20,342 nt of DNA. Origin: Propionibacteriaceae bacterium. Lineage in GTDB: Bacteria; Actinomycetota; Actinomycetes; Propionibacteriales; Propionibacteriaceae. Both the position numbers and the translations under genes were made by a program. Below, piece after piece: positions 13,716-20,342 of this stretch. The notes beneath the pieces were generated by a model, which was given only the letters and a program-made list of their open reading frames with translations, had not been told where the DNA came from and made no database searches. Positions within the stretch are counted from its first letter, which is position 1. The number at the start of each line of letters is the position of its first letter. The stretch covers positions 1 through 20,342 of the forward strand of contig JAGXHS010000092.1 in NCBI GenBank assembly GCA_024636075.1. The letters are read 5' to 3'.

Positions 13716-15554
13716 CTACTTCTTGGTCGCCCGGGATCCTTCACTGGTCTGCAGCGCGGCAACGAAGGCTTCCTGGGGAACCTCCACGCGGCCAACCATC
13801 TTCATCCGCTTCTTGCCTTCCTTCTGCTTCTCCAACAGCTTCCGCTTGCGGGAGATGTCGCCTCCGTAGCACTTGGCGAGGACGTCCTTGCGGATCGCAC
13901 GGATCGTCTCCCGGGCGATCACCCGGGAGCCTATCGCCGCCTGGATCGGCACCTCGAACTGCTGTCTCGGGATGAGTTCCTTCAACTTGGACGCCATCGC
14001 CAATCCATAGGCATACGCCTTGTCCCGGTGCACGATGGCGGAGAAGGCATCGACCGGGTCACCCTGCAACAGGATGTCGACCTTGACCAGATCGGAGGGT
14101 TCCGCCGCTGCCGCGTCGTAGTCGAGTGAGGCGTAACCCTTGGTGCGTGACTTGAGGGCATCAAAGAAGTCGAAGACGATCTCCGCCAGCGGCAACAGAT
14201 AGCGGATCTCCACCCGATCCTCCGACAGGTAGTCAAGGCCCTGCTGGATTCCCCGGCGATTCTGGCAGAGTTCGAGGATGGTGCCGATGTATTGCGCCGG
14301 CGCCAGCAGGGTCGCCTTCACCACCGGCTCGTAGACCTGGGCGATCTTGCCCTCGGGGTACTCGCTGGGATTCGTGACGACATGCTCGGTACCGTCCTCC
14401 ATCACCACCCGGTACACCACGTTCGGCGCGGTGGAGATCAGATCGAGGTTGAACTCCCGTTCCAGTCGTTCGCGGACGATCTCCATGTGCAGCAGGCCCA
14501 GGAAACCGATCCTGAACCCGAAGCCCAGTGCGCCCGAGGTCTCCGGTTCGTAGGTCAGCGCCGCATCGTTCAACTGGAGCTTCTCCAGGGCCTCCCGCAG
14601 TTCCGGGAAGTCATTCCCGTCGATCGGGTACAAACCGGCGAACACCATCGGATTGGGGTGCCGGTAACCTCCCAGATCCTTTGAGGCGGGCCGTGCAACG
14701 GTGGTGATGGTGTCGCCGACGCGCGATTGACGGACGTCCTTCACGCCGGTGATCAGGTAACCCACCTCGCCGACGCCGAGGGCTGCTGCCTTGCTCGGCT
14801 CCGGCGAGATGACGCCCACTTCGAGCGTCTCGTGGGTAGCCCTTGTGGACATCATCAGCACTCGTTCGCGGTGGTTCAGTTCACCGTCGATGACGCGCAC
14901 GTAGGTGATCACTCCGCGGTAGGTGTCGTACACCGAATCAAAAATCAGGGCGCGGGTGGCCGCGGTCGCGTCGCCGACAGGTGCGGGGACCTGCTTCACG
15001 ATGGCGTCCAGGAGCTCGCGGACCCCTTCGCCAGTCTTTGCCGAGACCCGCAGCACCTCTGCAGGATCGCAGCCGATGATGCCCGCGATCTCGGCGGCAT
15101 ACTTCTCCGGCAGGGCCCCCGGCAGGTCGATCTTGTTGAGCACCGGGATGATGAGCAGGTCAGCCTCGATCGCCAGATAGAGATTGGCCAGCGTCTGCGC
15201 CTCGATTCCCTGGGCGGCGTCCACCAACAAGATGGCGCCCTCACAGGCCTGCAACGATCGCGAGACCTCATAGGTGAAATCAACATGGCCGGGGGTGTCG
15301 ATCATGTTCAGCACATGGATCTGGCCGTTCACGGTCCACGGGATGCGCACCGCCTGGGACTTGATGGTGATGCCACGTTCGCGCTCGATGTCCATTCGGT
15401 CCAGGTACTGGGCGCGCATCATCCGGCCATCCACCACTCCGGTGAGCTGCAGCATCCGGTCGGCCAGTGTGGACTTGCCGTGGTCGATGTGGGCGATGAT
15501 GGAAAAGTTGCGGATGATCGACGGGTCGGTGGCGCCTGGACTCGGTACGGGCAT
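13716..15554 (-). CDS. lepA: Elongation factor 4 (LepA), ribosome-associated GTPase
   Basis: LepA is a translational GTPase that acts on ribosomes during initiation, assembly or stalled elongation. The 612-residue sequence has the P-loop AHIDHGKST (21-29), the RERGITIKSQ switch region, DTPGHVDF and NKID (G3, G4). EF-G-like domains follow, ending in the LepA-specific C-terminal segment CYGGDISRKRKLLEKQKEGKKRMK. The start MPVPSPGATDPSIIRNFSIIAHIDHGK fits actinobacterial homologues. It is convergent with the four-helix protein; a 90-residue unknown gene lies upstream on the same strand. Confidence 0.98.
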   Translation of the reverse strand: MPVPSPGATDPSIIRNFSIIAHIDHGKSTLADRMLQLTGVVDGRMMRAQYLDRMDIERERGITIKSQAVRIPWTVNGQIHVLNMIDTPGHVDFTYEVSRSLQACEGAILLVDAAQGIEAQTLANLYLAIEADLLIIPVLNKIDLPGALPEKYAAEIAGIIGCDPAEVLRVSAKTGEGVRELLDAIVKQVPAPVGDATAATRALIFDSVYDTYRGVITYVRVIDGELNHRERVLMMSTRATHETLEVGVISPEPSKAAALGVGEVGYLITGVKDVRQSRVGDTITTVARPASKDLGGYRHPNPMVFAGLYPIDGNDFPELREALEKLQLNDAALTYEPETSGALGFGFRIGFLGLLHMEIVRERLEREFNLDLISTAPNVVYRVVMEDGTEHVVTNPSEYPEGKIAQVYEPVVKATLLAPAQYIGTILELCQNRRGIQQGLDYLSEDRVEIRYLLPLAEIVFDFFDALKSRTKGYASLDYDAAAAEPSDLVKVDILLQGDPVDAFSAIVHRDKAYAYGLAMASKLKELIPRQQFEVPIQAAIGSRVIARETIRAIRKDVLAKCYGGDISRKRKLLEKQKEGKKRMKMVGRVEVPQEAFVAALQTSEGSRATKK

Positions 15555-15646
15555 TCACAATCCATCTGTCGGCTCACGGTCTTGGGACATGCCATCCTCT
15601 CACGAGGACCGCAACAGGCGCCCATCGGCGTGATGGCATCGGGCGG

Positions 15647-15708
15647 ACGCCGTGCTCTTGATCAGCGGGGCGCACGGACGCCGTGCTCTTCATCAGCGAG
15701 GCGCACAG
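15647..15708. repeat. 31-bp imperfect tandem repeat at the 3' end of the 90-residue gene
   Basis: Two adjacent copies of a 31-base unit (15647-15677 and 15678-15708), nearly identical over ACGCCGTGCTCTT and the following CATCAGCG-type stretch, with few mismatches. Because 31 is not a multiple of three, the gene enters the distal copy in another frame and stops there (TGA at 15662-15664). Confidence 0.8.
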
Positions 15709-15937
15709 GTCCGTGTGCGGGCCGCACGAGGTTGCCGGGGACGCGATCGACGATCAACTGCCCGTTCTCTGTGAGCCAGGCCACCTGGGCCGACCAACCG
15801 TCGACACCTCGGATCCAGTCCACCAACAAACCTGGCCGCGGTTCACCGGACTGCAACACCTCCACGAAGTGCGTGCCGGCGCCCGGCGCTCTGCGGTCGG
15901 CCAGTGCACCGAAGTCGGAGCGGATCCTCGAAGACAT
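15662..15937 (-). CDS. Hypothetical 91-residue protein between lepA and rpsT
   Basis: No family is recognised. The protein starts MSSRIRSDFGALADRRAPGAG and contains THFVEVLQSGEPRPGLLVDWIRGVDGWSAQVAWLTENGQLIVDRVPGNLVRPA, which reads like a compact beta-rich cytoplasmic domain with many conserved-looking Trp/Gly/Val residues. It has no signal peptide or membrane helix. The ATG at 15937 is favoured by a -10-like TACGCT seven bases upstream (leaderless); an upstream start at 15985 would add residues of low plausibility. The C-terminal tail is set by a frame-shifting tandem repeat, so the original end may have been different. Coding status is inferred from composition and from its place between lepA and rpsT. 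Confidence 0.6.
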   Translation of the reverse strand: MSSRIRSDFGALADRRAPGAGTHFVEVLQSGEPRPGLLVDWIRGVDGWSAQVAWLTENGQLIVDRVPGNLVRPAHGPVRLADEEHGVRAPR

Positions 15938-15944
15938 GTTGCTC

Positions 15945-15950
15945 AGCGTA
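15945..15950 (-). promoter_or_regulatory. Putative -10 of the hypothetical gene upstream of lepA
   Basis: TACGCT on the minus strand, ending seven bases before the ATG at 15937, with no Shine-Dalgarno in between. Confidence 0.35.
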
Positions 15951-15990
15951 GGTGTGGCTGCCGACACAGCTGCGCGCCCGGCCATCCGAT

Positions 15991-16018
15991 TTGGGTCCGC
16001 TGCTCAGCGAATGATAAT
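15991..16018 (+). promoter_or_regulatory. rpsT promoter
   Basis: A -35-like TTGGGT (15991-15996) and a -10-like GATAAT (16013-16018) are 16 bases apart. Transcription would start near 16025, giving a leader of about 68 nt before rpsT. Confidence 0.6.
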
Positions 16019-16030
16019 GTGGCTCGTCGC

Positions 16031-16051
16031 GTCGGTGCCTCCTGCACCGAC
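16031..16051 (+). promoter_or_regulatory. Leader hairpin of rpsT with an anti-Shine-Dalgarno-like loop
   Basis: GTCGGTGC, loop CTCCT, GCACCGAC: a perfect eight-pair stem. The loop with its flanking base reads CCTCCT, like the anti-Shine-Dalgarno end of 16S rRNA, and could touch the GAAGAGG ribosome site near 16078-16084. It is a candidate translational control element for S20. Confidence 0.5.
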
Positions 16052-16092
16052 CGTTTCCCAGCACAGACCATTTTTGTGAAGAGGCTTGCCAC

Positions 16093-16359
16093 GTGGCGAA
16101 CATCAAGTCCCAAATGAAGCGCAACAAGACCAACGAGAAGGCACGGCTGCGCAACAAGGCGGTCAAGTCCGCGCTGCGTACCCATCTCCGACGGGTGAAC
16201 GAGGCCGTCGATGCCGGCGACCAGGACAAGGCAGTTTCCTTGGCCAGCACCGCGAACCGGGCACTGGACGTGGCCGTCAGCAAGGGCGTCATCCACTCCA
16301 ATCAGGCTGCGAACCGCAAGTCATCGATCACCCTGAAGGTGAACGCCCTCTCCGCCTGA
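16093..16359 (+). CDS. rpsT: 30S ribosomal protein S20
   Basis: Primary binding protein of 16S rRNA near its 5' domain and helix 44. At 88 residues it has the family length and the characteristic basic N-terminus MANIKSQMKRNKTNEKARLRNKAVKSALRT, with the C-terminal KGVIHSNQAANRKSSITLKVNAL. The GTG start has a modest ribosome site (GAAGAGG, about eight bases upstream). It is transcribed alone, on the strand opposite lepA and holA, from a visible promoter and ended by a U-tract terminator. The leader carries a hairpin that may serve feedback control. Confidence 0.98.
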   Translation: MANIKSQMKRNKTNEKARLRNKAVKSALRTHLRRVNEAVDAGDQDKAVSLASTANRALDVAVSKGVIHSNQAANRKSSITLKVNALSA

Positions 16360-16382
16360 GGTCATTGCCAAGGAGCACACGG

Positions 16383-16425
16383 CCAGCGTTCCTGATCCGA
16401 CTGGGGATCATGCACGCTGGTTTTT
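16383..16425 (+). terminator. Intrinsic terminator of rpsT
   Basis: CCAGCGT (16383-16389) pairs with ACGCTGG (16414-16420). An inner GATCC/GGATC pairing continues the stem, and TTTTT follows at 16421-16425. On the minus strand the same stem lies 35 nt past holA but without a T-run. Confidence 0.88.
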
Positions 16426-16459
16426 GTGTGCCCGGGCGAGGTGGTGATCCCAGGAGCCG

Positions 16460-17431
16460 CTACGGTGCGCGCAGGGCCGCGTCGACTGCCAGGACCATTC
16501 GTTCCAACGCGAAGCCGGGATCGGACGATGCCCCCTTGATGGCCGCATCAGCCTCGGCGACACTGCGCAACGCCACCCCGACTCCGTGCGGTGTGAAGTG
16601 CTGGGCGCGTCGGGAGAGGTCCTTCACCTTGAACGGCGGGACCCCGACTGCCCGGGCCAGGTCACTGTTCTGCATCCGGGAGGACCGGAGGTCGTAGAAC
16701 TTGCCCAGCGATCTCAGATTCGCCGCCAGGGCACTGGTGATCAGCACGTGTGGCACGCCGGTGTCCAGCGCCCACCGCAGCGTCTCCAGAGCCTTGTTGG
16801 TATGGCCTTCCAGCAGGGCGTCGCAGACGGCGAAGCTGGTGGTCTCGGCACGCCCTCCGAAGTACTTGGCGATCAGCGCCTCCGTGATTTCGCCATCGGA
16901 GTCGCTGGCCAGTTGAGTCAGCGCCGCAGCCAGGGCTCGCAGGTTGGAGCCGACCGCGGCCACCAGTTCCGCACCCGCCCTGTCGGTGAGGGACAGATGC
17001 TGGCGTCGGGCTTCGGCGAATACGAACTGTGGAAGCTCCCAGGTTTTGAGGGTGGCTGCCCGCTGCATTTCGATGCCAGCCTTCTTCAGCTGGTCCAGCA
17101 GGCGGTTCCCCTTCATTCCACCGTTGTGCACGAGGATCAGAGCCAGGTCCGGTGCCGGATCGATCGCGGTGGCGAGCACCACGTCGAAGAGGTCCGGGCT
17201 GAGTTCGGCCAGATCGCTCACGATCAACACGGTGGAGGTGGCGAACAACGAGCACCCGGCCAGTTCAGCGAATGTGTTGCCCTCCAGCCCGAGCGCCTGC
17301 ACACGGTGCAGTTCTGCATCGGGATGCTCGTGCTGCGCGAGGACGATCCGCTCGTCAACGGCGCGTTCCGCCAACAGGTCCTCGGGTCCGCTGATCAACA
17401 GACTGGTGCCGAATGCTGTGCTCTTCACCAT
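16460..17431 (-). CDS. holA: DNA polymerase III delta subunit
   Basis: Delta opens the beta sliding clamp within the clamp-loader complex. The 323-residue protein shows the family pattern: an N-terminal AAA-like domain without a functional Walker site (LLISGPEDLLAERAVDERI), LILVHNGGMKGNRLLDQLKKAG, and a middle region with VGSNLRALAAALTQLA. The C-terminal collar-type helices include VPPFKVKDLSRRAQHF. The ATG at 17431 is taken; an adjacent GTG one codon upstream is equally possible. It lies 27 nt after comEC on the same strand, the normal actinobacterial order comEA-comEC-holA. Confidence 0.95.
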   Translation of the reverse strand: MVKSTAFGTSLLISGPEDLLAERAVDERIVLAQHEHPDAELHRVQALGLEGNTFAELAGCSLFATSTVLIVSDLAELSPDLFDVVLATAIDPAPDLALILVHNGGMKGNRLLDQLKKAGIEMQRAATLKTWELPQFVFAEARRQHLSLTDRAGAELVAAVGSNLRALAAALTQLASDSDGEITEALIAKYFGGRAETTSFAVCDALLEGHTNKALETLRWALDTGVPHVLITSALAANLRSLGKFYDLRSSRMQNSDLARAVGVPPFKVKDLSRRAQHFTPHGVGVALRSVAEADAAIKGASSDPGFALERMVLAVDAALRAP

Positions 17432-17458
17432 CACAGCATGCCAGTAGTCACCGGCGGC

Positions 17459-19924
17459 TCACCGATCCGAGGGTGCAGGACGATGCCGGGTGTGCAGTTC
17501 ACCCTCGGTCATCCAGACGGCGATCGAGCCGTGCTGATCGGTTCGCAGCAGAGCCATACCCATCCGCCGCGCCAAGGCAATTGTGGATGCTGCCGGGTGT
17601 CCGTAGTCGTTGTGCGCCCCGCAACTCACCACCGCGAGCTGGGCGCGGCTGCGTCTCCACAATCGCTCGTCCTGGCGAGCTGACCCGTGGTGCGGCACCT
17701 TCCACAGGTCAACGTCCAACCGGCTGCTCGCCGTGAGCAAGGCATGCTGCGCCGCGAGTTCCACGTCGCCTCCCACCAGCACCGAGAGTTCACCCATGTC
17801 AACCCGGACCACCACCGATGAATCGTTCTCCATACTCGACTCCCCCTCACCGGCTGTGCTGGTCACCGTCGGCTGGATGGCCAGCACGGTGTCCACTGAC
17901 ACCGCACCGAGATCGTAGTCGAGCGATGGGTCAGCCACCTGCACCGGTATCTCGTGCTCGGCAGCCAGTCGCCTCACCAGCTGAGCATTCTCCGGCGGGC
18001 TGCTCAGCTGGCTGACGATGATCCGCTGCACGCTGACCTCTTCCAGCAGCCGTTCGAGACCACCGACGTGGTCGCTGTGGAAGTGGGTCAACACCAGCAC
18101 CGGGACGATCCTGATCCGCAATCCGCGCAGACATCGCGCCGCCGCCGGGGAATCGGGGCCGACATCAATGAGCAGAGCCTGATCAGCTCCGAGATTGAAC
18201 ACCGTGCTGTCCCCCTGACCGACGTCGCAGAAGACCACTTGCCACGATCCGGGCCAACCAAGCGGAGCCAGCGGACGCAGCGCCAGCCCGATCATCGCCA
18301 GAGCAACTGTGACCACCACCATTCGACGTCGCACCCAGAACGGGCCGGCGACCATCACCGCGACGCAACAGACCGCGAGCATGGCCAAGGACATCGGTTG
18401 GGCGGACCAGTCCTGACGGGCACCGGGGAGTTCCGCCAGGTGAACTGCCACCCAGATGATTGGCTGACCGCTCCAACCTGCCAGCCACCCCACAGGCCGT
18501 GCCAGCTCTGCGGACAGCACGCTGAGACCGGCAGCCAGCAGTCCGAGCATCGTCACGGGTCCCACCAGCGGCGCTGCGAGCAGGTTGGCCAGCAGGCCCA
18601 CCACACTGATCGAACCATTCATCGCGGTGATCAGCGGCTGGGTCGCCAGCTGTGCCGCTATCGGCACCGACAACGCCTCGGACACCCAGGGCGGCGACCA
18701 GTTGCCGAACGCTGACCGCCATCGAGGTGCGATCAGGACGATACCGGCGGTGGCCACCACAGACAGGGCAAATCCCGATGAGCGCGACAGCCACGGGTCA
18801 CAGGTCACCAGCACCCAGACGGCAAGGCTGAGCGCCCGCACCCCGCCATGCGCCGATCCGCGCCCGAGGGCGAACAGGGCCACCAGTCCCATTGCAGCGG
18901 CACGAATCACACTCGGTTCGGCTCTGCAGAGCACCACGAAACCTGCCACGGTCAGCACTCCCGCGATCCGGAGCCCGCGTCCACGGAGCCCGCACCACCG
19001 CGAGAGTGGCATTACGAACCCGATCAATAGCGTCAGGTTGCTGCCGGACACTGCCATCAGATGGGTGAGCGCGGTGGCCTGGAAATTCTCCTGCATTTCT
19101 TGACTGACAGCAGAGGTGTCCCCCACCACCAGCGAGGGAACGAGCGCCGCCTGCTCCGGCCGGCTCGCAGCCACAGCCAGCCGCAAACCCTCTCGCAATC
19201 GATTGGCCGCGTGGATCACAGCTGACGGCGTGTCCACCACCGTGGGTGTTCCAACAACGCGGAGCACCGCGACCGTGGCGGAGGTGGGATCACCGGGCGC
19301 CAGCCGCACCCTGATCGTCAGTGTGGTTCCCGCTGGGAATTCCGCCAGCTCCGCTGCCTGACCGGCAGTACCGATCAGGATCACGTCGACGTTGGTCCGA
19401 TAGCTGGATCGGCGGTGCTCCAGCCGCAGCAGCCGCGCGGGTGCCCGAGCCATCGCCGGAAGACTCCCCCGGCTGGTGAACATCCGGACGTCCGATGTCA
19501 GGCGCAGCCGTGCGTTGGCACTGACGCGTTGCTGGGCGAGCTCCGCAACCGGCCCGGTATGGACGCCCGAGTGGCGAACGGCGCCGCTGAGGACCGCAGT
19601 GATCAGGCAGAGCGAGATCGCGACAAGCGACCTGACGATTGGCGACATCAGTGCAGTAGCGGATCGCTCCTCGGCAGCTCTGCGAGGTACGTTGCGGGTA
19701 CCGGCGAGACCACGGCGCAGTGTTCTTCTCGACAGTGTTCTCCTCGACAGGGTTGTCACCGCCACAGTCCCCATCGACACCACGGCGACGGCGAGGACTG
19801 CCGGCCACGCCGGCCATCTCGGATCCGTCCCGTACCAGGCACCCAGCCACCCAGCGCAAGCCATCGGCAGCAACCGGACGTCGATCCGGCCAGGTCCTGG
19901 CGGGCGCCTCGTGCCCATGGTCAT
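17459..19924 (-). CDS. comEC: ComEC/Rec2-type DNA uptake channel protein
   Basis: ComEC forms the inner-membrane channel for single-stranded DNA in natural transformation. The 821 residues show an N-terminal membrane and OB-like region and the Competence domain with AVSGSNLTLL (291-300) and many membrane helices. The C-terminal MBL domain has DVGQGDS (567-573), HFHSDHVGG (614-622), GGD (718-720) and PHHGS (744-748), so the hydrolase site looks intact. The start at 19924 lies 12 nt after comEA and has a GAGGG ribosome site. Residues 60-69 are an SRRTL duplication caused by a 15-bp tandem repeat. No frameshift is visible, but the gene sits downstream of an interrupted comEA and may be poorly expressed. 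In many actinobacteria comEC persists without proven competence. Confidence 0.95.
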   Translation of the reverse strand: MTMGTRRPPGPGRIDVRLLPMACAGWLGAWYGTDPRWPAWPAVLAVAVVSMGTVAVTTLSRRTLSRRTLRRGLAGTRNVPRRAAEERSATALMSPIVRSLVAISLCLITAVLSGAVRHSGVHTGPVAELAQQRVSANARLRLTSDVRMFTSRGSLPAMARAPARLLRLEHRRSSYRTNVDVILIGTAGQAAELAEFPAGTTLTIRVRLAPGDPTSATVAVLRVVGTPTVVDTPSAVIHAANRLREGLRLAVAASRPEQAALVPSLVVGDTSAVSQEMQENFQATALTHLMAVSGSNLTLLIGFVMPLSRWCGLRGRGLRIAGVLTVAGFVVLCRAEPSVIRAAAMGLVALFALGRGSAHGGVRALSLAVWVLVTCDPWLSRSSGFALSVVATAGIVLIAPRWRSAFGNWSPPWVSEALSVPIAAQLATQPLITAMNGSISVVGLLANLLAAPLVGPVTMLGLLAAGLSVLSAELARPVGWLAGWSGQPIIWVAVHLAELPGARQDWSAQPMSLAMLAVCCVAVMVAGPFWVRRRMVVVTVALAMIGLALRPLAPLGWPGSWQVVFCDVGQGDSTVFNLGADQALLIDVGPDSPAAARCLRGLRIRIVPVLVLTHFHSDHVGGLERLLEEVSVQRIIVSQLSSPPENAQLVRRLAAEHEIPVQVADPSLDYDLGAVSVDTVLAIQPTVTSTAGEGESSMENDSSVVVRVDMGELSVLVGGDVELAAQHALLTASSRLDVDLWKVPHHGSARQDERLWRRSRAQLAVVSCGAHNDYGHPAASTIALARRMGMALLRTDQHGSIAVWMTEGELHTRHRPAPSDR
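19718..19747. repeat. 15-bp in-frame tandem repeat in comEC
   Basis: CAGTGTTCTTCTCGA (19718-19732) is followed at once by a copy with one change (19733-19747). On the minus strand it encodes SRRTL twice, in the poorly conserved N-terminal cytoplasmic segment. Confidence 0.8.
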
Positions 19925-19936
19925 ACTGGTTGGCCC

Positions 19937-20175
19937 TCACTGGACATGGACGCTCACCAGTCCTTCCAGCTCGGCGAGGGTCTTCGGCCCAATCCCGTGC
20001 ACCTCGACCAGTTGGCTCACGGCGGTGAACGGGCCGTTGGCCTCGCGCCATTCGAGGATGGCTGCAGCGGTCACCGGCCCCACGCCCGGGAGTCGTTGCA
20101 GTTGCTCGGCCGTGGAGGTGTTCAGTTCGATGATTCCTGGTCCTTCGGATTTGCGGGGGGAGTTGGGGTCTGAGC
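19937..20175 (-). pseudogene. comEA: comEA remnant: C-terminal helix-hairpin-helix domain, 5' part lost to an insertion sequence
   Basis: ComEA is a membrane-anchored DNA-binding protein that hands DNA to ComEC. What remains is the linker PNSPRKSEGPG and the complete double helix-hairpin-helix region: NTSTAEQLQRLPGVGPVTAAAILEWR, then LVEVHGIGPKTLAELEGL. The expected transmembrane segment and SLBB-type domain are missing. Within about 90-100 bp upstream an ISL3-type transposase gene starts in the opposite direction. The exact junction is not resolved; an upper limit near 20175 is a guess. An in-frame ATG at 20251 could still yield a 104-residue fusion reading into IS sequence, but it would lack a membrane anchor. 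Confidence 0.75.
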
Positions 20176-20251
20176 GTCGGTGGTGTGGTGTGTCGCCGGG
20201 GCATGGGGCAGGGGTCCTGCCAGTGTCGGTTTCGACCAAGATCCCGAGCAC

Positions 20252-20257
20252 AGGAGG
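20252..20257 (+). promoter_or_regulatory. Ribosome binding site of the transposase
   Basis: AGGAGG, six bases before the GTG at 20264; a near-perfect Shine-Dalgarno that fixes the transposase start. Confidence 0.75.
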
Positions 20258-20263
20258 GCCCCT

Positions 20264-20342
20264 GTGGAGTGCGACCCTACCCGAATCTGCCAGATCCTTG
20301 TGGGCCTGCCGGAGGTGACCGTCCTCGGTGTCGATGATGTTC
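20264..20342 (+). CDS. ISL3-family transposase, N-terminal fragment (runs off the window)
   Basis: Only 26 residues are seen: VECDPTRICQILVGLPEVT followed by VLGVDDV. This matches the recurring N-terminus of actinobacterial ISL3 transposases (TRIC-x-LLVGLPDVxVLGV), which precedes a zinc-finger and a DDE catalytic domain not contained here. The GTG start has an AGGAGG site. The fragment is short, so the family call rests on recalled motif similarity. Confidence 0.72.
   Translation, partial: MECDPTRICQILVGLPEVTVLGVDDV

Larger units (their letters stand above)
20160..20342. mobile_element. Left end of an ISL3-family insertion sequence (partial)
   Basis: This is inferred from the transposase start at 20264 and the abrupt loss of comEA homology. 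The terminal repeat is not certain; a plausible IS edge is around 20163-20170, near GGGGTCTGAGCG. The rest of the element and its other end lie outside the window, so target duplication cannot be checked. Confidence 0.6.

Noticed and set aside
12571..13869. 432-codon plus-strand frame over permease 2 and the lepA 3' end
   Set aside because: It crosses two convergent real genes and shows Arg/His/Pro-rich composition without domains.
14727..16079. 450-codon plus-strand frame antisense to lepA
   Set aside because: It is a shadow of lepA; low plausibility composition and no ribosome site.
20199..20215. G-rich tract that might form a G-quadruplex near the IS end
   Set aside because: Only three runs of four G are close together (GGGGCATGGGGCAGGGG); a fourth run is not well placed, so the call is not supported.
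1..20342. CRISPR array, tRNA or rRNA genes, toxin-antitoxin or defence genes
   Set aside because: No repeat-spacer pattern, cloverleaf or rRNA-like sequence was seen, and all long regions are accounted for by the genes listed.

Overview
The window is high-GC DNA carrying the classical Actinomycetota housekeeping block comEA-comEC-holA / rpsT / lepA / hemW / DUF3097 / hrcA-dnaJ-rsmE. The phylum is supported by this gene order, by the HrcA/CIRCE system ahead of dnaJ, by a DUF3097 gene beside hemW, and by several genes whose likely -10 hexamer sits only 6-8 nt before the start codon (leaderless style). Family or genus cannot be fixed by eye.

Layout: minus-strand rsmE (partial, 1-166), dnaJ and hrcA form a heat-shock operon with a clear CIRCE operator at 2405-2431. 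A plus-strand three-gene operon (2744-6100) follows: class I aldolase, zinc alcohol/polyol dehydrogenase and FGGY sugar kinase, with overlapping genes. It is closed by a 17-bp hairpin with a TTCG loop. Next come a metallo-beta-lactamase-fold hydrolase (+), an inositol-monophosphatase-family phosphatase (-), DUF3097 (-) and hemW (-). Divergent from hemW is a plus-strand sugar ABC importer (lipoprotein and two permeases, no ATPase; 10192-13264), then a small four-helix membrane protein (+). lepA (-), a 90-residue unknown protein (-) and rpsT (+, with promoter, leader hairpin and terminator) follow, and finally holA, comEC and a truncated comEA (all -). The window ends inside an ISL3-type transposase gene that faces away from comEA and apparently replaces its 5' part.

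The housekeeping genes keep their order but are interrupted at three places: a catabolic operon plus two hydrolases between DUF3097 and hrcA, an ABC importer between hemW and lepA, and an insertion sequence in comEA. The importer, dehydrogenase, kinase and aldolase together could take up a sugar or polyol, oxidise it to a ketose, phosphorylate it and split it into triose-level products. The substrate is not identifiable from sequence alone. Two perfect palindromes precede the aldolase (one lies on its start codon), and a 13-nt motif matching at 10 positions occurs upstream of both the aldolase operon and the importer, which suggests co-regulation. This split catabolic locus is the best candidate for an undescribed pathway.
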